A DNA stretch of 64,000 nt from Candidatus Krumholzibacteriota bacterium (GCA_024275485.1 JAJRZA010000036.1:108851-172850), one strand, 5' to 3'; numbered from the stretch's first letter, positions 9,033-18,494 are shown. Translations and numbers: made by a program. The notes: a model not told the origin generated them from the sequence alone.

Positions 9033-10313
9033 GTGCTGCAAAACCTTATATCCCTTTTGGGCATTTTAGTCCTCTTGTTTTTGGCTTGGCTGATGAGTAA
9101 CAACCGCCGGCAGTTTCCCTGGCGGGTGGCCTTCTGGGGTATTGGTCTGCAAATCACCTTGGCTGTTCTTCTCCTGAAAACACCCTGGGGTAAAGTAATC
9201 TTCGGCAGCGCCCGGGCTTTTGTTAACCGTCTTTTGGGATTCACCGATGCAGGTGCCAGTTTTCTTTGGGGCAACCTCTATCGCACCGACGAAAACCTGG
9301 TGGCTTTCATCAACCCCGAAGGTGGTTTCATCCAGGTTACAAACTCCGTCACCGGGCAATTGGTTCCTATAGGCACTGTTTTTGTGATTCACATTCTGCC
9401 CACCATCATTTTCTTCAGCAGCCTGATGGCCCTGCTCTACCATGTGGGCATCATGCAGAAATTCATCTCGGGTATGGCCTGGGTCATGCGTAAAACCATG
9501 GGCACCAGCGGCAGTGAAAGCCTCAGCTGCGCAGCCAATGTTTTTGTGGGCCAGACCGAAGCTCCTTTTGTGATCAAGCCTTATCTCGGCACCATGACCA
9601 ACAGTGAACTCATGGCTGTCATGGTGGGTGGGTTTGCCACGGTGGCCGGTGGCGTGATGGCAGCCTATGTGCGCTTCGGCATCGACGCCGGACACCTGCT
9701 GGCCGCCAGTGTCATGTCAGCACCGGCGGCCCTGGTGGTGGCCAAAATCATGTTTCCGGAAACAGAAAGTTCGCCCACTCGTGGTAAAGTCTCCCTGGAT
9801 ATTCCCAGGGAATACAGCAACGTGCTGGATGCTGCCGCTGGCGGTGCCGGAGTCGGTTTGAAGTTGGCCGCCAACGTGGGCGCGATGCTGCTGGCTTTCA
9901 TTTCCCTGGTGGCCATGATTAATTATGGCCTGGGCCTGATGGGATTTTCCTTGCAACAAATATTCGGCTTTTTATTCTCACCCGTGGCCTGGATCATGGG
10001 AGTACCCTGGAGTGAAGCCCATGTCTTCGGAAACCTGCTGGGCACAAAAATAGCAGTGAATGAATTCATGGGTTATATCGAACTGGGCAATGCCGCCAAG
10101 TCCGGGGCCTTGTCCCCCCGCAGTGTGGTCATCGGAACCTACGCCCTGTGTGGCTTTGCCAACTTCAGCAGCATTGCCATTCAGATTGGGGGCATCGGAA
10201 CCATCGTGCCAGAACGACGGTCAGATGTGGCAGCACTTGGATTGAAAGCCATGTTCGGTGGAGCCCTCGCTTCGTGGCTGACAGCCACCATTGCCGGGGT
10301 TTTGCTGGGTTGA
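9033..10313 (+). CDS. NupC-type concentrative nucleoside transporter
   Basis: The 426-residue membrane protein matches the CNT family, which imports nucleosides with H+ or Na+. Family signatures are GQTEAPFVIKPYL, the re-entrant-loop region VAGGVMAAYVRFG, GVPWSEAHVFGNLLGTKIAVNEF and CGFANFSSIAIQIGG. Multiple helices run from the N-terminus (LISLLGILVLLFLAWLM). The start is GTG at 9033 with GGAGG five bases before it. It heads a plus-strand series (9033-14137) with thioesterase, SpoU methylase and dGTPase; nucleoside uptake next to dGTP hydrolysis suggests nucleotide salvage or balance, though spacing alone is the support. Confidence 0.93.
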   Translation: MLQNLISLLGILVLLFLAWLMSNNRRQFPWRVAFWGIGLQITLAVLLLKTPWGKVIFGSARAFVNRLLGFTDAGASFLWGNLYRTDENLVAFINPEGGFIQVTNSVTGQLVPIGTVFVIHILPTIIFFSSLMALLYHVGIMQKFISGMAWVMRKTMGTSGSESLSCAANVFVGQTEAPFVIKPYLGTMTNSELMAVMVGGFATVAGGVMAAYVRFGIDAGHLLAASVMSAPAALVVAKIMFPETESSPTRGKVSLDIPREYSNVLDAAAGGAGVGLKLAANVGAMLLAFISLVAMINYGLGLMGFSLQQIFGFLFSPVAWIMGVPWSEAHVFGNLLGTKIAVNEFMGYIELGNAAKSGALSPRSVVIGTYALCGFANFSSIAIQIGGIGTIVPERRSDVAALGLKAMFGGALASWLTATIAGVLLG

Positions 10314-10322
10314 AAGGATCTC

Positions 10323-10754
10323 ATGTCGCGTGTTCAAATCACTGCCCTGAGCAAGTATGATTTTCGGGTGGAAATCACCGTGCGCACTACCGATCTTAAT
10401 TACGGTGGGCATCTGGGCAACGATCGTCTGCTCTCGTTGATCCATGAGGCCCGCGTGGCTTTTTTGGCCTCCCACAACTGGTCCGAACTGGATTGCGGTG
10501 GCGTGGGGCTGATTTTAAGCGATGTTGCCATCGTTTATCGGGGTGAAGCTTTTGCCGGAGATACGCTTGTTATTGAAATTTCAGCCGGCGAACCTACCAG
10601 CTGCGGATTCCGTTTGTTCCACCGAATAACCCGTAAACAGGATGCCGCCAAAATCGCCCTCGCTGAAACGGGCATGGCCTGTTTCGATTACGGGAAAAGG
10701 AAAATTGTCGCCCTGCCCGATCTTGTGCGTCAGGAATGCTCTTCAACCGAATAG
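10323..10754 (+). CDS. Hot-dog fold acyl-CoA thioesterase-like protein
   Basis: The 143-residue protein fits the 4HBT thioesterase fold. The motif TDLNYGGHLGNDRLLSLIHE is typical of the YbgC/FadM-like branch, where the loop before the hot-dog helix carries the catalytic Asp or neighbouring residues and the helix packs on the sheet. The substrate cannot be told from sequence; short or medium acyl-CoA is usual. It starts nine bases after the nucleoside transporter stop and ends seven bases before the methyltransferase ATG, so it is part of the same transcription unit. Confidence 0.85.
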   Translation: MSRVQITALSKYDFRVEITVRTTDLNYGGHLGNDRLLSLIHEARVAFLASHNWSELDCGGVGLILSDVAIVYRGEAFAGDTLVIEISAGEPTSCGFRLFHRITRKQDAAKIALAETGMACFDYGKRKIVALPDLVRQECSSTE

Positions 10755-10761
10755 ATTGACT

Positions 10762-11634
10762 ATGAAAGTACCACCGCTTCGCATCACCAGTTTAAAGAAC
10801 GACCAGGTCAAGGATCTGGTCCGGTTGCGCCATCGCCGGAACCGGGATCAAGCTTCGGTGACGATCATTGAGGAGCCTTTCGTGATCCGTCAGGCCCTAC
10901 GGGCAAACTATCCCCTGCGCGCGGTGTATTTTTGCCCGGAGCAGGTTGCCGATCAGGATCGGGAATTGCTTGATGACCTGCTTGATCTCTGCGAAGCACC
11001 CCACGCGGAACGGCCATCTGCGGTGGAGTTGGCCCCCCAGGTGATGGACCGGGTTTCCTATCGGGAAAAGAGTGAGGGAATTCTGATTGTCGCTCCCCAG
11101 GTGAAAACGGATTTGGAATCCCTTTCCCTCCGTAACGAATCGGCCCAGCCGGCTCTGCTGGTCGTGCTCGAAGGTGTGGAAAAACCCGGCAACCTGGGCG
11201 CCGCCCTGCGCGTAGCTGATGGAGCCGGGGCCGATGGCGTGGTCATTTGCGGCGACGGGACTGACCTGTTCAACCCCAATGTGCTGCGGGCCAGTCGGGG
11301 ATCTTTTTTCTCGGTGCCTTCGGTGACTGCCGAGAGTGAAGCGGTGGTGGAGTATCTGCACCAAAAGGGCATCCGCCTGGTGGCCGCCAGTCCCATTGCC
11401 GATCATCACTGGGACGAAGTTGATCTCACCATCCCCGTAGCCATCGTTTTGGGCGCGGAACACCATGGATTGAGCCCGGAATTGATAAGTCGTTGTGACC
11501 TGACCGTGGGCATACCCATGCGGGGAACCGGCGACAGCCTGAATGTCGCGACCTCGGCGGCCATCCTGTTGTATGAAGCAGTTCGTCAGCGGCGGGGCCA
11601 AATCCATGTTGCAACCAATGGCCCGGCAATTTAA
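10762..11634 (+). CDS. SpoU/TrmH-family RNA 2'-O-methyltransferase
   Basis: The three SPOUT motifs are present: VEKPGNLGAALRVADGAGAD (motif 1), VLGAEHHGLSPELISRC (motif 2) and GDSLNVATSAAILLYEA (motif 3). These form the trefoil-knot S-adenosylmethionine site. An N-terminal substrate-binding domain (about residues 1-115) resembles that of rRNA methyltransferases of the RlmB/TsnR type. I chose the ATG at 10762, seven bases after the thioesterase stop, giving 290 residues; the open frame extends 40 codons upstream but only by overlapping that gene. The target nucleotide (rRNA or tRNA) cannot be assigned. Confidence 0.9.
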   Translation: MKVPPLRITSLKNDQVKDLVRLRHRRNRDQASVTIIEEPFVIRQALRANYPLRAVYFCPEQVADQDRELLDDLLDLCEAPHAERPSAVELAPQVMDRVSYREKSEGILIVAPQVKTDLESLSLRNESAQPALLVVLEGVEKPGNLGAALRVADGAGADGVVICGDGTDLFNPNVLRASRGSFFSVPSVTAESEAVVEYLHQKGIRLVAASPIADHHWDEVDLTIPVAIVLGAEHHGLSPELISRCDLTVGIPMRGTGDSLNVATSAAILLYEAVRQRRGQIHVATNGPAI

Positions 11635-11652
11635 TCAGCCAAAAGGAAAACA

Positions 11653-12921
11653 ATGATCGACAACAAATTCTACACCGACTTCGACCGTGAAGAACTCGAC
11701 CCCCGCGACCCGGATTATCGCTCCGTTTTTCAGCGCGGCCGCGACCGACTCATCCACAACGCCGCCTTTCGGCGCCTCCAGGCCAAAACCCAGGTGTTCC
11801 TGTCCGGTGAATACGATTTCTACCGCACCCGCCTGACCCACAGCATCGAAGTCAGTCAGATTGCCGGATCCATCACCCGTTTTCTCAACAGCAACAGTTC
11901 CCAACTGGGCGAGAACCACTTCATCGACACCGCCCTGGTGGAAGCCTGTGCCCTGTCCCATGACATCGGCCACCCACCTTTTGGTCACGCCGGCGAAGGT
12001 AAGCTGCACCAACTCATGCGACCCTGGGGCGGCTTCGAAGGCAACGCCCAAACCCTGCGTCTGATCACCGAAATCATCTTCACCAGCGGGCGCAGCCGCC
12101 GGGGCATGAACCCCACCCGCGCGTTTATGGACGGAGTTCTCAAGTACAAGACCTTGTTCAGCGAGTGGGACAACCCGATCAAACATTTCCTTTACGACGA
12201 TCAAAAAAAGTATCTGGATTTTGTTTTTGACGGTCGCCCCTTTCCCGCCCAATTGACTCCCGGACCGCAGCTCAACAAACTACGCAGCCTGGAATGCCAA
12301 ATCATGGATTGGGCCGACGACACCGCCTACAGCCTGAACGACCTGGTCGACAGTGCCAACGCCGGATTTGTCAACATTGGCCAAATGAGCCGATGGGCGG
12401 AGAACAACGGCACACTCTCCCACGAAGACACCATCATCATCGACAAACTTCTTGAAGCCATGCACGACGGCAATCTGGAAAGGGTCATGAACCGCAAAAT
12501 CGGTGCTTTCGTGGAAGCCTGTCAACTTGTGGAGCGCGACAACTTCATGAGCGATGTGACCAACCGCTACCGTTTTGGCGTGGAGTTGGATCCACAGTTC
12601 GTCCGGGAACAAAAACTCTACGCCCAGCTGGCGGTGGACCTTGTCTTCCGTTCGCCGCAGGTCTGTCAGCTTGAGCACAAGGGCAATCACATGCTGACCA
12701 GGCTCTTTGAAGCCCTGGAGGAGAATTACCTGAGAGATGAAAAGCCTAGATTGACCCTGCTTTCCAGGGATTTTGAAGGGGAGATGGCCTCCGCCGAAGA
12801 CCCCCACATCCGCGCCAGAATTCTTTGCGACTACCTCGCAGGCATGACCGACGGATTTGCCACCCGTATTTTCAAGCGCATGTTTGACCCTGACTTCGGT
12901 TCCATAGTGGATCTCGTCTGA
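11653..12921 (+). CDS. dgt: Deoxyguanosine triphosphate triphosphohydrolase (dGTPase)
   Basis: This is an HD-domain enzyme that cuts dGTP (or other dNTPs) to deoxynucleoside and triphosphate. Metal-site residues appear in order: RRLQAKTQVF, TRLTHSIEVSQ (His), LSHDIGHPPFGHAGE (HD), and MDWADDTAYS (Asp). The length of 422 residues fits the family. An AAGGAA site precedes the ATG by about six bases. It ends one base before the ATG of the next gene (stop TGA, then T, then ATG), implying coupled translation. Location after a nucleoside importer supports a nucleotide-pool role. Confidence 0.93.
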   Translation: MIDNKFYTDFDREELDPRDPDYRSVFQRGRDRLIHNAAFRRLQAKTQVFLSGEYDFYRTRLTHSIEVSQIAGSITRFLNSNSSQLGENHFIDTALVEACALSHDIGHPPFGHAGEGKLHQLMRPWGGFEGNAQTLRLITEIIFTSGRSRRGMNPTRAFMDGVLKYKTLFSEWDNPIKHFLYDDQKKYLDFVFDGRPFPAQLTPGPQLNKLRSLECQIMDWADDTAYSLNDLVDSANAGFVNIGQMSRWAENNGTLSHEDTIIIDKLLEAMHDGNLERVMNRKIGAFVEACQLVERDNFMSDVTNRYRFGVELDPQFVREQKLYAQLAVDLVFRSPQVCQLEHKGNHMLTRLFEALEENYLRDEKPRLTLLSRDFEGEMASAEDPHIRARILCDYLAGMTDGFATRIFKRMFDPDFGSIVDLV

Positions 12922-12922
12922 T

Positions 12923-14137
12923 ATGATCCGCGCCTGCTATCCGATCCTGATACTTTTCGGGCTTCTGGCAACCTTGACTGTGGGTGCCGAATTGGCACAT
13001 GCTGGAGAGATTCCGGATATTAATCCGGATATTTTTCCGGAAATTAATCCGGAAATTGTAGTCACTCCCTATTTGCCCTGGACCGATACCATCGAAGGCA
13101 AAGAAGGCAAATATTTCTTCTACCGGGGCCTCGACTACGGCAGCCAATCCCTCATTCATCCCCTGCGTCTCATCATCAACGGCGGGTATGGAATCCTGCA
13201 GGTGGAAAACCGTGACAACCGGCCCGGCCGCGTCATGTATGCCCGTGGGGTTCAGAACGTGACCAAGAATATTTTGAATCCCGGCTGGTCCATCGGTGTC
13301 AACGGGTTGTGGGATTTTCTGAGCAGGGAAGTGATCCCCATCTCCGTCAACTCGGGCAAGGCCCAGTACTGGCCCAACTACATGAACCACCTCATCGGCG
13401 GCGGCATGAGTTATCGCATGATGACCGAATATTTCCGCTTCAACGAATACCGACACCCCAAGACCATGGCCGGATTGACCATCTTCGCCTATCACTTTCT
13501 GAATGAGGTGGTTGAGAACAACGGCTACCAGGGTCCCACCACCGATCCGGTAGCCGATTTCTGGATCTTCAACCCGGCCGGGATCATACTTTTCAGCAAT
13601 GATGGTTTTGCCCAGTTTTTCAGCGAGACCCTGAACATGGCCGATTGGTCATTCCAGCCTACAATCATGCCCTGGCGGGAAGAGTTGCAGAATCAGGGTC
13701 AAAACTACTCGGTCAAATACCACCTCAACAAAAAGGGCAGCACCAGCCTGTTCTATCACTGGGGAGGTCATGCTGAATTGGGCATGAGTTTCACCCGGCC
13801 GGATGGTCGTTGTTTTTCGTTTGGTTTGGGGTTCGTGGCAAAAAATCTTTTGGAAGTTGACCAGGTCAGCAAAACCCTCGATCTGGCCGCTTCCGGCGGT
13901 ATTTTTTATGATCGAAACAACTCGCTCCTGGCTTCTTTGCTCTTTGCCAGGACCAAGGACTACCGCTACCGTCTCAATTTGTATCCCGGTTTGTTCAAGA
14001 TGGGGCCATTCAAGCCCGGCATTTTTGTGGGCCTGAATCATGATGAGCGTATTATGTATGGCATCACCTTTGGAAATCTGCGGAATATGCCTATTGGTAT
14101 TGGAGGTAGTTTTAATTCTCCGGAGAAACCAAAGTAG
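12923..14137 (+). CDS. Exported protein of unknown function, probable outer-membrane barrel
   Basis: The 404-residue product has a signal peptide (YPILILFGLLATLTVGAELAHA). After it comes a four-unit Asn-Pro repeat (DINPDIFPEINPEI) encoded by 12-bp DNA repeats. The rest alternates hydrophobic and polar residues with many aromatics and glycines (for example GGHAELGMSFTRPDGRCF), as in membrane beta-barrels. Blocks such as MNHLIGGGMSYRMMTEYF and HPKTMAGLTIFAYHFLNE recall DUF3943-like proteins, but I am not sure of the family. It starts one base after the dGTPase stop. No function is proposed. Confidence 0.6.
   Translation: MIRACYPILILFGLLATLTVGAELAHAGEIPDINPDIFPEINPEIVVTPYLPWTDTIEGKEGKYFFYRGLDYGSQSLIHPLRLIINGGYGILQVENRDNRPGRVMYARGVQNVTKNILNPGWSIGVNGLWDFLSREVIPISVNSGKAQYWPNYMNHLIGGGMSYRMMTEYFRFNEYRHPKTMAGLTIFAYHFLNEVVENNGYQGPTTDPVADFWIFNPAGIILFSNDGFAQFFSETLNMADWSFQPTIMPWREELQNQGQNYSVKYHLNKKGSTSLFYHWGGHAELGMSFTRPDGRCFSFGLGFVAKNLLEVDQVSKTLDLAASGGIFYDRNNSLLASLLFARTKDYRYRLNLYPGLFKMGPFKPGIFVGLNHDERIMYGITFGNLRNMPIGIGGSFNSPEKPK
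13011..13058 (+). repeat. Four 12-bp tandem repeats with TCCGGA core inside exported-protein gene
   Basis: Units TTCCGGATATTA, ATCCGGATATTT, TTCCGGAAATTA and ATCCGGAAATTG follow each other directly. They encode the Pro/Asn-rich linker just after the signal peptide of the preceding entry. The period is an exact multiple of three, so the frame is kept. Confidence 0.8.
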
Positions 14138-14325
14138 AAATGTTTTTGAGTCTCGCCTTATGCGATCCAGGAGCGATTCAAACCTTGGGTTGGGAAGACA
14201 TTCGGGGGGGGCGAGAGTGGATTCCGGACCTTCCGTGGAACCAACAATGATCCAGACTGGTGCCGACAAGGCTAACAACATCCCGTGGGAGGCCCTGGAC
14301 AAGTTGCCCGGTAAAGCCCATCCGG

Positions 14326-14514
14326 AAGTCGCGCCACTTTGCGGGTTGGAACCTTATCGCCAACCCTTTCGCCTTTCCTGTTCCCAGGGATTGGATCACC
14401 CTATCCAGCACGAATGATACACCTTCCCAGTATTACACCGACAATGGATCCTGGATCAAAAAGCCGGTATCTTGGCTTGCGGCCGGCGCCGGTTTTAGAT
14501 CTACTTCCGCTTGA
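14326..14514 (+). pseudogene. Remnant of a secreted protein (WNLIANPF-type segment)
   Basis: Between the exported protein stop (14137) and the convergent PAS-GGDEF-EAL gene there are about 360 bases without an intact gene. One plus-strand frame reads RHFAGWNLIANPFAFPV, then ITLSSTNDTPSQYYTDNGSW and KKPVSWLAAGAGF. This strongly resembles the WxLIANPF segments of large exported proteins in FCB-type bacteria that carry sorting domains. No start codon context, signal peptide or domain partner is present, and the remaining sequence from 14138 to about 14325 shows nothing I recognise. I read it as the relic of a deleted gene. The last bases overlap the end of the convergent gene. Confidence 0.5.
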
Positions 14515-17053
14515 GAACTTCCGAAAACCCCTCTGAACTCAGCGGCGGCGAATAATGAAATCCCTGCACCTCATGGCAACCCATTTCCCGCAGAATATCA
14601 GCTTGTTCCTTGGTTTCCACCCCTTCGGCAATGACCTGCATCTCCAGATTGCGCGCCATGTTGATGACGGTGCCCGCAATAGCCCGATCATTGGCAACCG
14701 TGGAGATATCCTCCACAAATTCCCGCGCGATCTTGATCCGGTTGACCGGGTAGTTCTTCAAATACAACAGAGAGGAATAGCCCGTACCAAAATCATCAAT
14801 AGCCAACTTCACCCCATAGCTGCTGAGGCAATTGAGGGTATGCATGGTCACGTCCGCATCAATCATCAGCACACTTTCGGTGATCTCCAACTCCAGCCAG
14901 TGGGGCGGCAACCCTGTATCGACCAGCACTTTCTTCACCATGCCCACCACATCCGGTTCCAGAAACTGGCTGGCCGATAGATTGACCGCAACCCGCAATT
15001 GCTTTAGACCAGCCTGACGCCATTGCTGAACCTGCCCACAGGCCTGCTCCAGCACCCAGCGACCAATGGCGTGAATGTGTCCGGTCTCTTCAGCCAAGGG
15101 GATAAACCGGCTGGGGCTGATGCTCCCCATTGTGGGATGTTTCCATCTGAGCAAAGCCTCCACTCCCACCAAAACGCCCGTGGCCAGACAATATTGGGGC
15201 TGCCAGGCCAAACTAAATTCCTTGCGTTCGATAGCCTGCCGCAAGCCCAGTTCCATGGTCATTCGTTCCTGGGCCCGGCGGTTCATTTCAGCACTGAAGA
15301 ATCGATACCGGTTGCGACCTTCGCCTTTGGCCGCGTACATGGCCATGTCGGCATGTTTCAAAAGGGTTTGCACATCAACACCATCTTCCGGATGCACGGC
15401 AATGCCAATGCTGGTGGTGGTGAAAAGCTCCTGTCCATCGAGATCGAAGCTTTTTTTCATGGCCCTTTGAATTTTACGTGCCACGGTCACGGCTTCCCGG
15501 TCACTGTCCACCGAAGGCAACAAGAGAACAAACTCGTCGCCACCGAGGCGGCAAAGAGTATCTCCTCGCCGGATGCAACCACTCAGACGCGAGGCAATGC
15601 CCTGAAGCAGAAGATCACCCTTGTCGTGACCAAAGGTGTCGTTGATGTCCTTGAAATTGTCCAGATCGCAAAAAAGCAATGCCACGTGTTTCTCGTTGCG
15701 CCGGGCGGTGGCCATGGCCCTTTCAAGTTGTTCAAGAAAGAAGGAGCGGTTGGGCAACCGGGTCAGCGTATCGTAATAGGCAAGCTGCCTGATTTCTTCT
15801 TCGGTGCGCTTGCGCAAACTGATGTCGGTGATGGATCCGATGTATCCCTCCAGGGTTTCGTCGGAATCAAAAATCGGTTCGGCCTGGCAAAACACCCAGG
15901 TGGTTTTCCCTCCGGGGCGCTGGAAACGACACTCCACCTTGAAGGCACGGCGCTCATGCACAGCCGTCAGCCAGATGTCCCTGATCGCCGGCAAGTCATC
16001 ATGATGAACAGCAATATCCCAACCTTGTCCCAGCACAGCCGAGAGCATTCGGCCGGAAATTTCCCGCCACTTCTTGTTCACATGGCAGATGCGCCCCTCG
16101 TGGTCCAGTCGAAAAATCCCAACCGGCGAGGCTTCAGCCATGACCTGATAACGACGCTCACTCTCGCGCAGGGCTTTTTCCGTCAATTTCTGCTCGGTCA
16201 CATCCTGGACCGTGGAGATCATCAGATTCATATCCGGCAGGGGAATGTTGCGGATGGCGAGAATTTTCTCGGTGCCGTCGCGGCAGGTGATGCGCATGTC
16301 ATCCCAATGCATTTTTTCGACGTCGCCCGTGGCAATGTCCTGCAGAATGCGCTGGCGGACCTGCTCCCGTTCCTGGGGGTTGGGATAAATACTCTGGAAG
16401 AATGTTTCCAGGTCCGTAAAATCGTTCTCGTTCCAACCACCATAGATTTCCAGAAAAAGGCGGTTGGCGTAGCCGATGTTGCCCTTGTCGATGGTGTTGA
16501 TGGACAAACCCACCGGCAAGTTGTCCAGCACCCGTTCGATGAAGAGATTTCCCTTGGATAGTTCGGCTTCGATGCGCTGCTCTCGCTCGGTTTGATCGAC
16601 AAAGGTGGCCAAAATACCCGAGACCCGGCTTTCCTGGTTGTAAATGGGTGAGCTGGAAAACTGGATTCTCATCAGGGAGCCGTCTTTTTTCAAACCGCGT
16701 AATTCTTCGTTGAAGATTTGGCTCCCGGAAGCCACCGAAGCAAGCGCCTGCTGAAATTTTTCCCTGAATTGTTTAGCGATGGCCGGAAAGCCGGTGCCCA
16801 CAACTTCAGCAGCCTTCCAGCCCGTGGCAATTTCGGCAGCGTGATTCCAAGCCGTGACGATGCCGGTGAGATCCAGGGCGACCACGGGGCAGGGCAAAGC
16901 TTCAATGACGGGAGTGGAAACCCGACCCTTGGGAAGAGAAACATCGACTCCGGATGAGCTCGCGGCCAACTCCCGGGCAAAAGCCCCGGCCACCATACCT
17001 CGAGCCTTCTCGCCGGGGAAAATTCTATCCTGCTTATTGTCGCCCACGCTCAT
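14501..17053 (-). CDS. PAS-PAS-PAS-GGDEF-EAL cyclic di-GMP signalling protein
   Basis: This 850-residue soluble protein has no obvious membrane segment. Three PAS domains lie at about 45-165, 170-295 and 300-420. A GGDEF domain follows (425-590) with intact RLGGDEF (504-508) and an upstream RRGD inhibitory site. An EAL domain (600-845) has VEALLRWKHP, NLSASQF, EITES, IDDFGTGYSS, AEGVETKEQ and VQGF. Both cyclase and phosphodiesterase residues look present. The usual KIDRSFV of EAL domains reads KIAREFV, so phosphodiesterase activity could be changed. GGAGG touches the first ATG; a GTG two codons later (17047) has better spacing and may be the true start. It is apparently monocistronic. Confidence 0.93.
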   Translation of the reverse strand: MSVGDNKQDRIFPGEKARGMVAGAFARELAASSSGVDVSLPKGRVSTPVIEALPCPVVALDLTGIVTAWNHAAEIATGWKAAEVVGTGFPAIAKQFREKFQQALASVASGSQIFNEELRGLKKDGSLMRIQFSSSPIYNQESRVSGILATFVDQTEREQRIEAELSKGNLFIERVLDNLPVGLSINTIDKGNIGYANRLFLEIYGGWNENDFTDLETFFQSIYPNPQEREQVRQRILQDIATGDVEKMHWDDMRITCRDGTEKILAIRNIPLPDMNLMISTVQDVTEQKLTEKALRESERRYQVMAEASPVGIFRLDHEGRICHVNKKWREISGRMLSAVLGQGWDIAVHHDDLPAIRDIWLTAVHERRAFKVECRFQRPGGKTTWVFCQAEPIFDSDETLEGYIGSITDISLRKRTEEEIRQLAYYDTLTRLPNRSFFLEQLERAMATARRNEKHVALLFCDLDNFKDINDTFGHDKGDLLLQGIASRLSGCIRRGDTLCRLGGDEFVLLLPSVDSDREAVTVARKIQRAMKKSFDLDGQELFTTTSIGIAVHPEDGVDVQTLLKHADMAMYAAKGEGRNRYRFFSAEMNRRAQERMTMELGLRQAIERKEFSLAWQPQYCLATGVLVGVEALLRWKHPTMGSISPSRFIPLAEETGHIHAIGRWVLEQACGQVQQWRQAGLKQLRVAVNLSASQFLEPDVVGMVKKVLVDTGLPPHWLELEITESVLMIDADVTMHTLNCLSSYGVKLAIDDFGTGYSSLLYLKNYPVNRIKIAREFVEDISTVANDRAIAGTVINMARNLEMQVIAEGVETKEQADILREMGCHEVQGFHYSPPLSSEGFSEVLKRK

Positions 17054-17180
17054 CCTCCAATGAGGGTTTGCCGGCTGGCCTAATTCCCCCGAATATGAAC
17101 AATCCCAAATTTTTAAATATACCCTGGAAGTTTAGGGGAAAACCCATGTATCCGCAATGTATCATGCTTTTTAACTTCTG

Positions 17181-18494
17181 CTATTGACCCTTGCCGGGCA
17201 TTTCAAGTTCATCTTTTTTGAACAGACCGGCTTGAGGATTGCGGAACATATCCGAATCAAATTTACCTTCGGCCTTGGCCACAATGCATGAAACCACTGA
17301 ATCGCCCGAGACATTCACCGCCGTGCGCACCATGTCCAACAGTCGATCAACCCCCAGGATCAAACCAATACCCTCAACCGGCAGCCCTACCTGGGTAAAG
17401 ACCATCGACAGCATGATCAACCCTACTCCAGGCACTCCGGCAGTACCGATGGATGCAAGCACGGCCATGAAAATCACAGTCAAAAAATCACTGAAACCCA
17501 GGTCGATGTTGTAAACATTGGCGATAAACACCGTGGCAACACCCTGCATGATGGCGGTGCCATCCATGTTGATGGTTGCACCGAAGGGAATGGTGAACGA
17601 GGCCACCGAATTCCCTACGCCCAGCCGCTCGGTCACCGTGCGCAAAGTCACCGGGATCGTGGCGTTGCTGCTGGCCGTACTGAAGGCAAAAACCTGCACG
17701 TTGCGCATTTTTCGCAAAAACATCAGCGGGCTGAGTCCGGAAAAAACCTTCAAGGTGATCATCAGGGTAACCAAAAGGTGGAAGAGCAAAACACCAACGA
17801 GCACCAGGACGTAGCCGAGCAATTGCCCCAACAGGCCCATGCCAAGATTGGCCACGGAATGAGCGATGAGGCAGAAAACGGCATAGGGAGCCGTGCTCAT
17901 GACGATGTCCACCATTTTCATCATCACTTCATTCATGCGCTCCACACCATCCACCAGCGGGTCGGCTTTTTTACCCACCATCAGAATGCTCACACCAATA
18001 AGGATTGCGAAAAATATAATCTGCAGCATCTCCCCGTTGGCCAGGGCGGCGATAGGATTGCCGGGCACGATGTTGATCAGAACATCCGTCAGCGGAGGTG
18101 CTTCACGTGAGGCGAACGTGGCGTTGGTTTCGATGTTCATGCCCTTGCCCGGAGCCACAACCCCGGCTACCAACAGGGCCGTGGCGATGGCAATGGCGGT
18201 GGTCATCATATAAAGTACGAAACTCTTGCTGCCCACTCTCCCGAGTTGCCGCAGATTGCCGATGCCGCACACGCCACTGATCAGGCTGAACAAGACCAGC
18301 GGCACCACCAGCATTTTCAGGGAGTTGACGAACATCTTGCCGACAACGTGGAACAGGCCGGAAACCAGCCAGGTATTGATGAAGGACCCTGCCGAATTCA
18401 ATCCACCGAGATTGATGGCCAAACCGACGATGCTGCCGATGGCCATACCCATGAGAACTTTGGCGGTTAGGTTTTTGGAGAGGTTGGTGGACAT
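17181..18494 (-). CDS. Dicarboxylate/amino acid:cation symporter (DAACS, GltP/DctA type)
   Basis: The 437-residue membrane protein has the glutamate-transporter-homologue fold. The HP1 serine motif FSTASSNATIP, the TM7 motif NMDGTA and the TM8 block GVDRLLDMVRTAVNVSGD are all present. The TM8 Asp and Arg equivalent to D394 and R397 of GltPh are kept, which in known members favours acidic amino acids or C4-dicarboxylates over neutral ones. AGGAG lies six bases before the ATG. The 127 bases between it and the upstream-positioned PAS-GGDEF-EAL gene hold no recognisable element. Confidence 0.93.
   Translation of the reverse strand: MSTNLSKNLTAKVLMGMAIGSIVGLAINLGGLNSAGSFINTWLVSGLFHVVGKMFVNSLKMLVVPLVLFSLISGVCGIGNLRQLGRVGSKSFVLYMMTTAIAIATALLVAGVVAPGKGMNIETNATFASREAPPLTDVLINIVPGNPIAALANGEMLQIIFFAILIGVSILMVGKKADPLVDGVERMNEVMMKMVDIVMSTAPYAVFCLIAHSVANLGMGLLGQLLGYVLVLVGVLLFHLLVTLMITLKVFSGLSPLMFLRKMRNVQVFAFSTASSNATIPVTLRTVTERLGVGNSVASFTIPFGATINMDGTAIMQGVATVFIANVYNIDLGFSDFLTVIFMAVLASIGTAGVPGVGLIMLSMVFTQVGLPVEGIGLILGVDRLLDMVRTAVNVSGDSVVSCIVAKAEGKFDSDMFRNPQAGLFKKDELEMPGKGQ

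Noticed and set aside
15023..16561. Long plus-strand open frame opposite the PAS-GGDEF-EAL gene
   Set aside because: No recognisable domain; the opposite strand encodes intact PAS, GGDEF and EAL domains.
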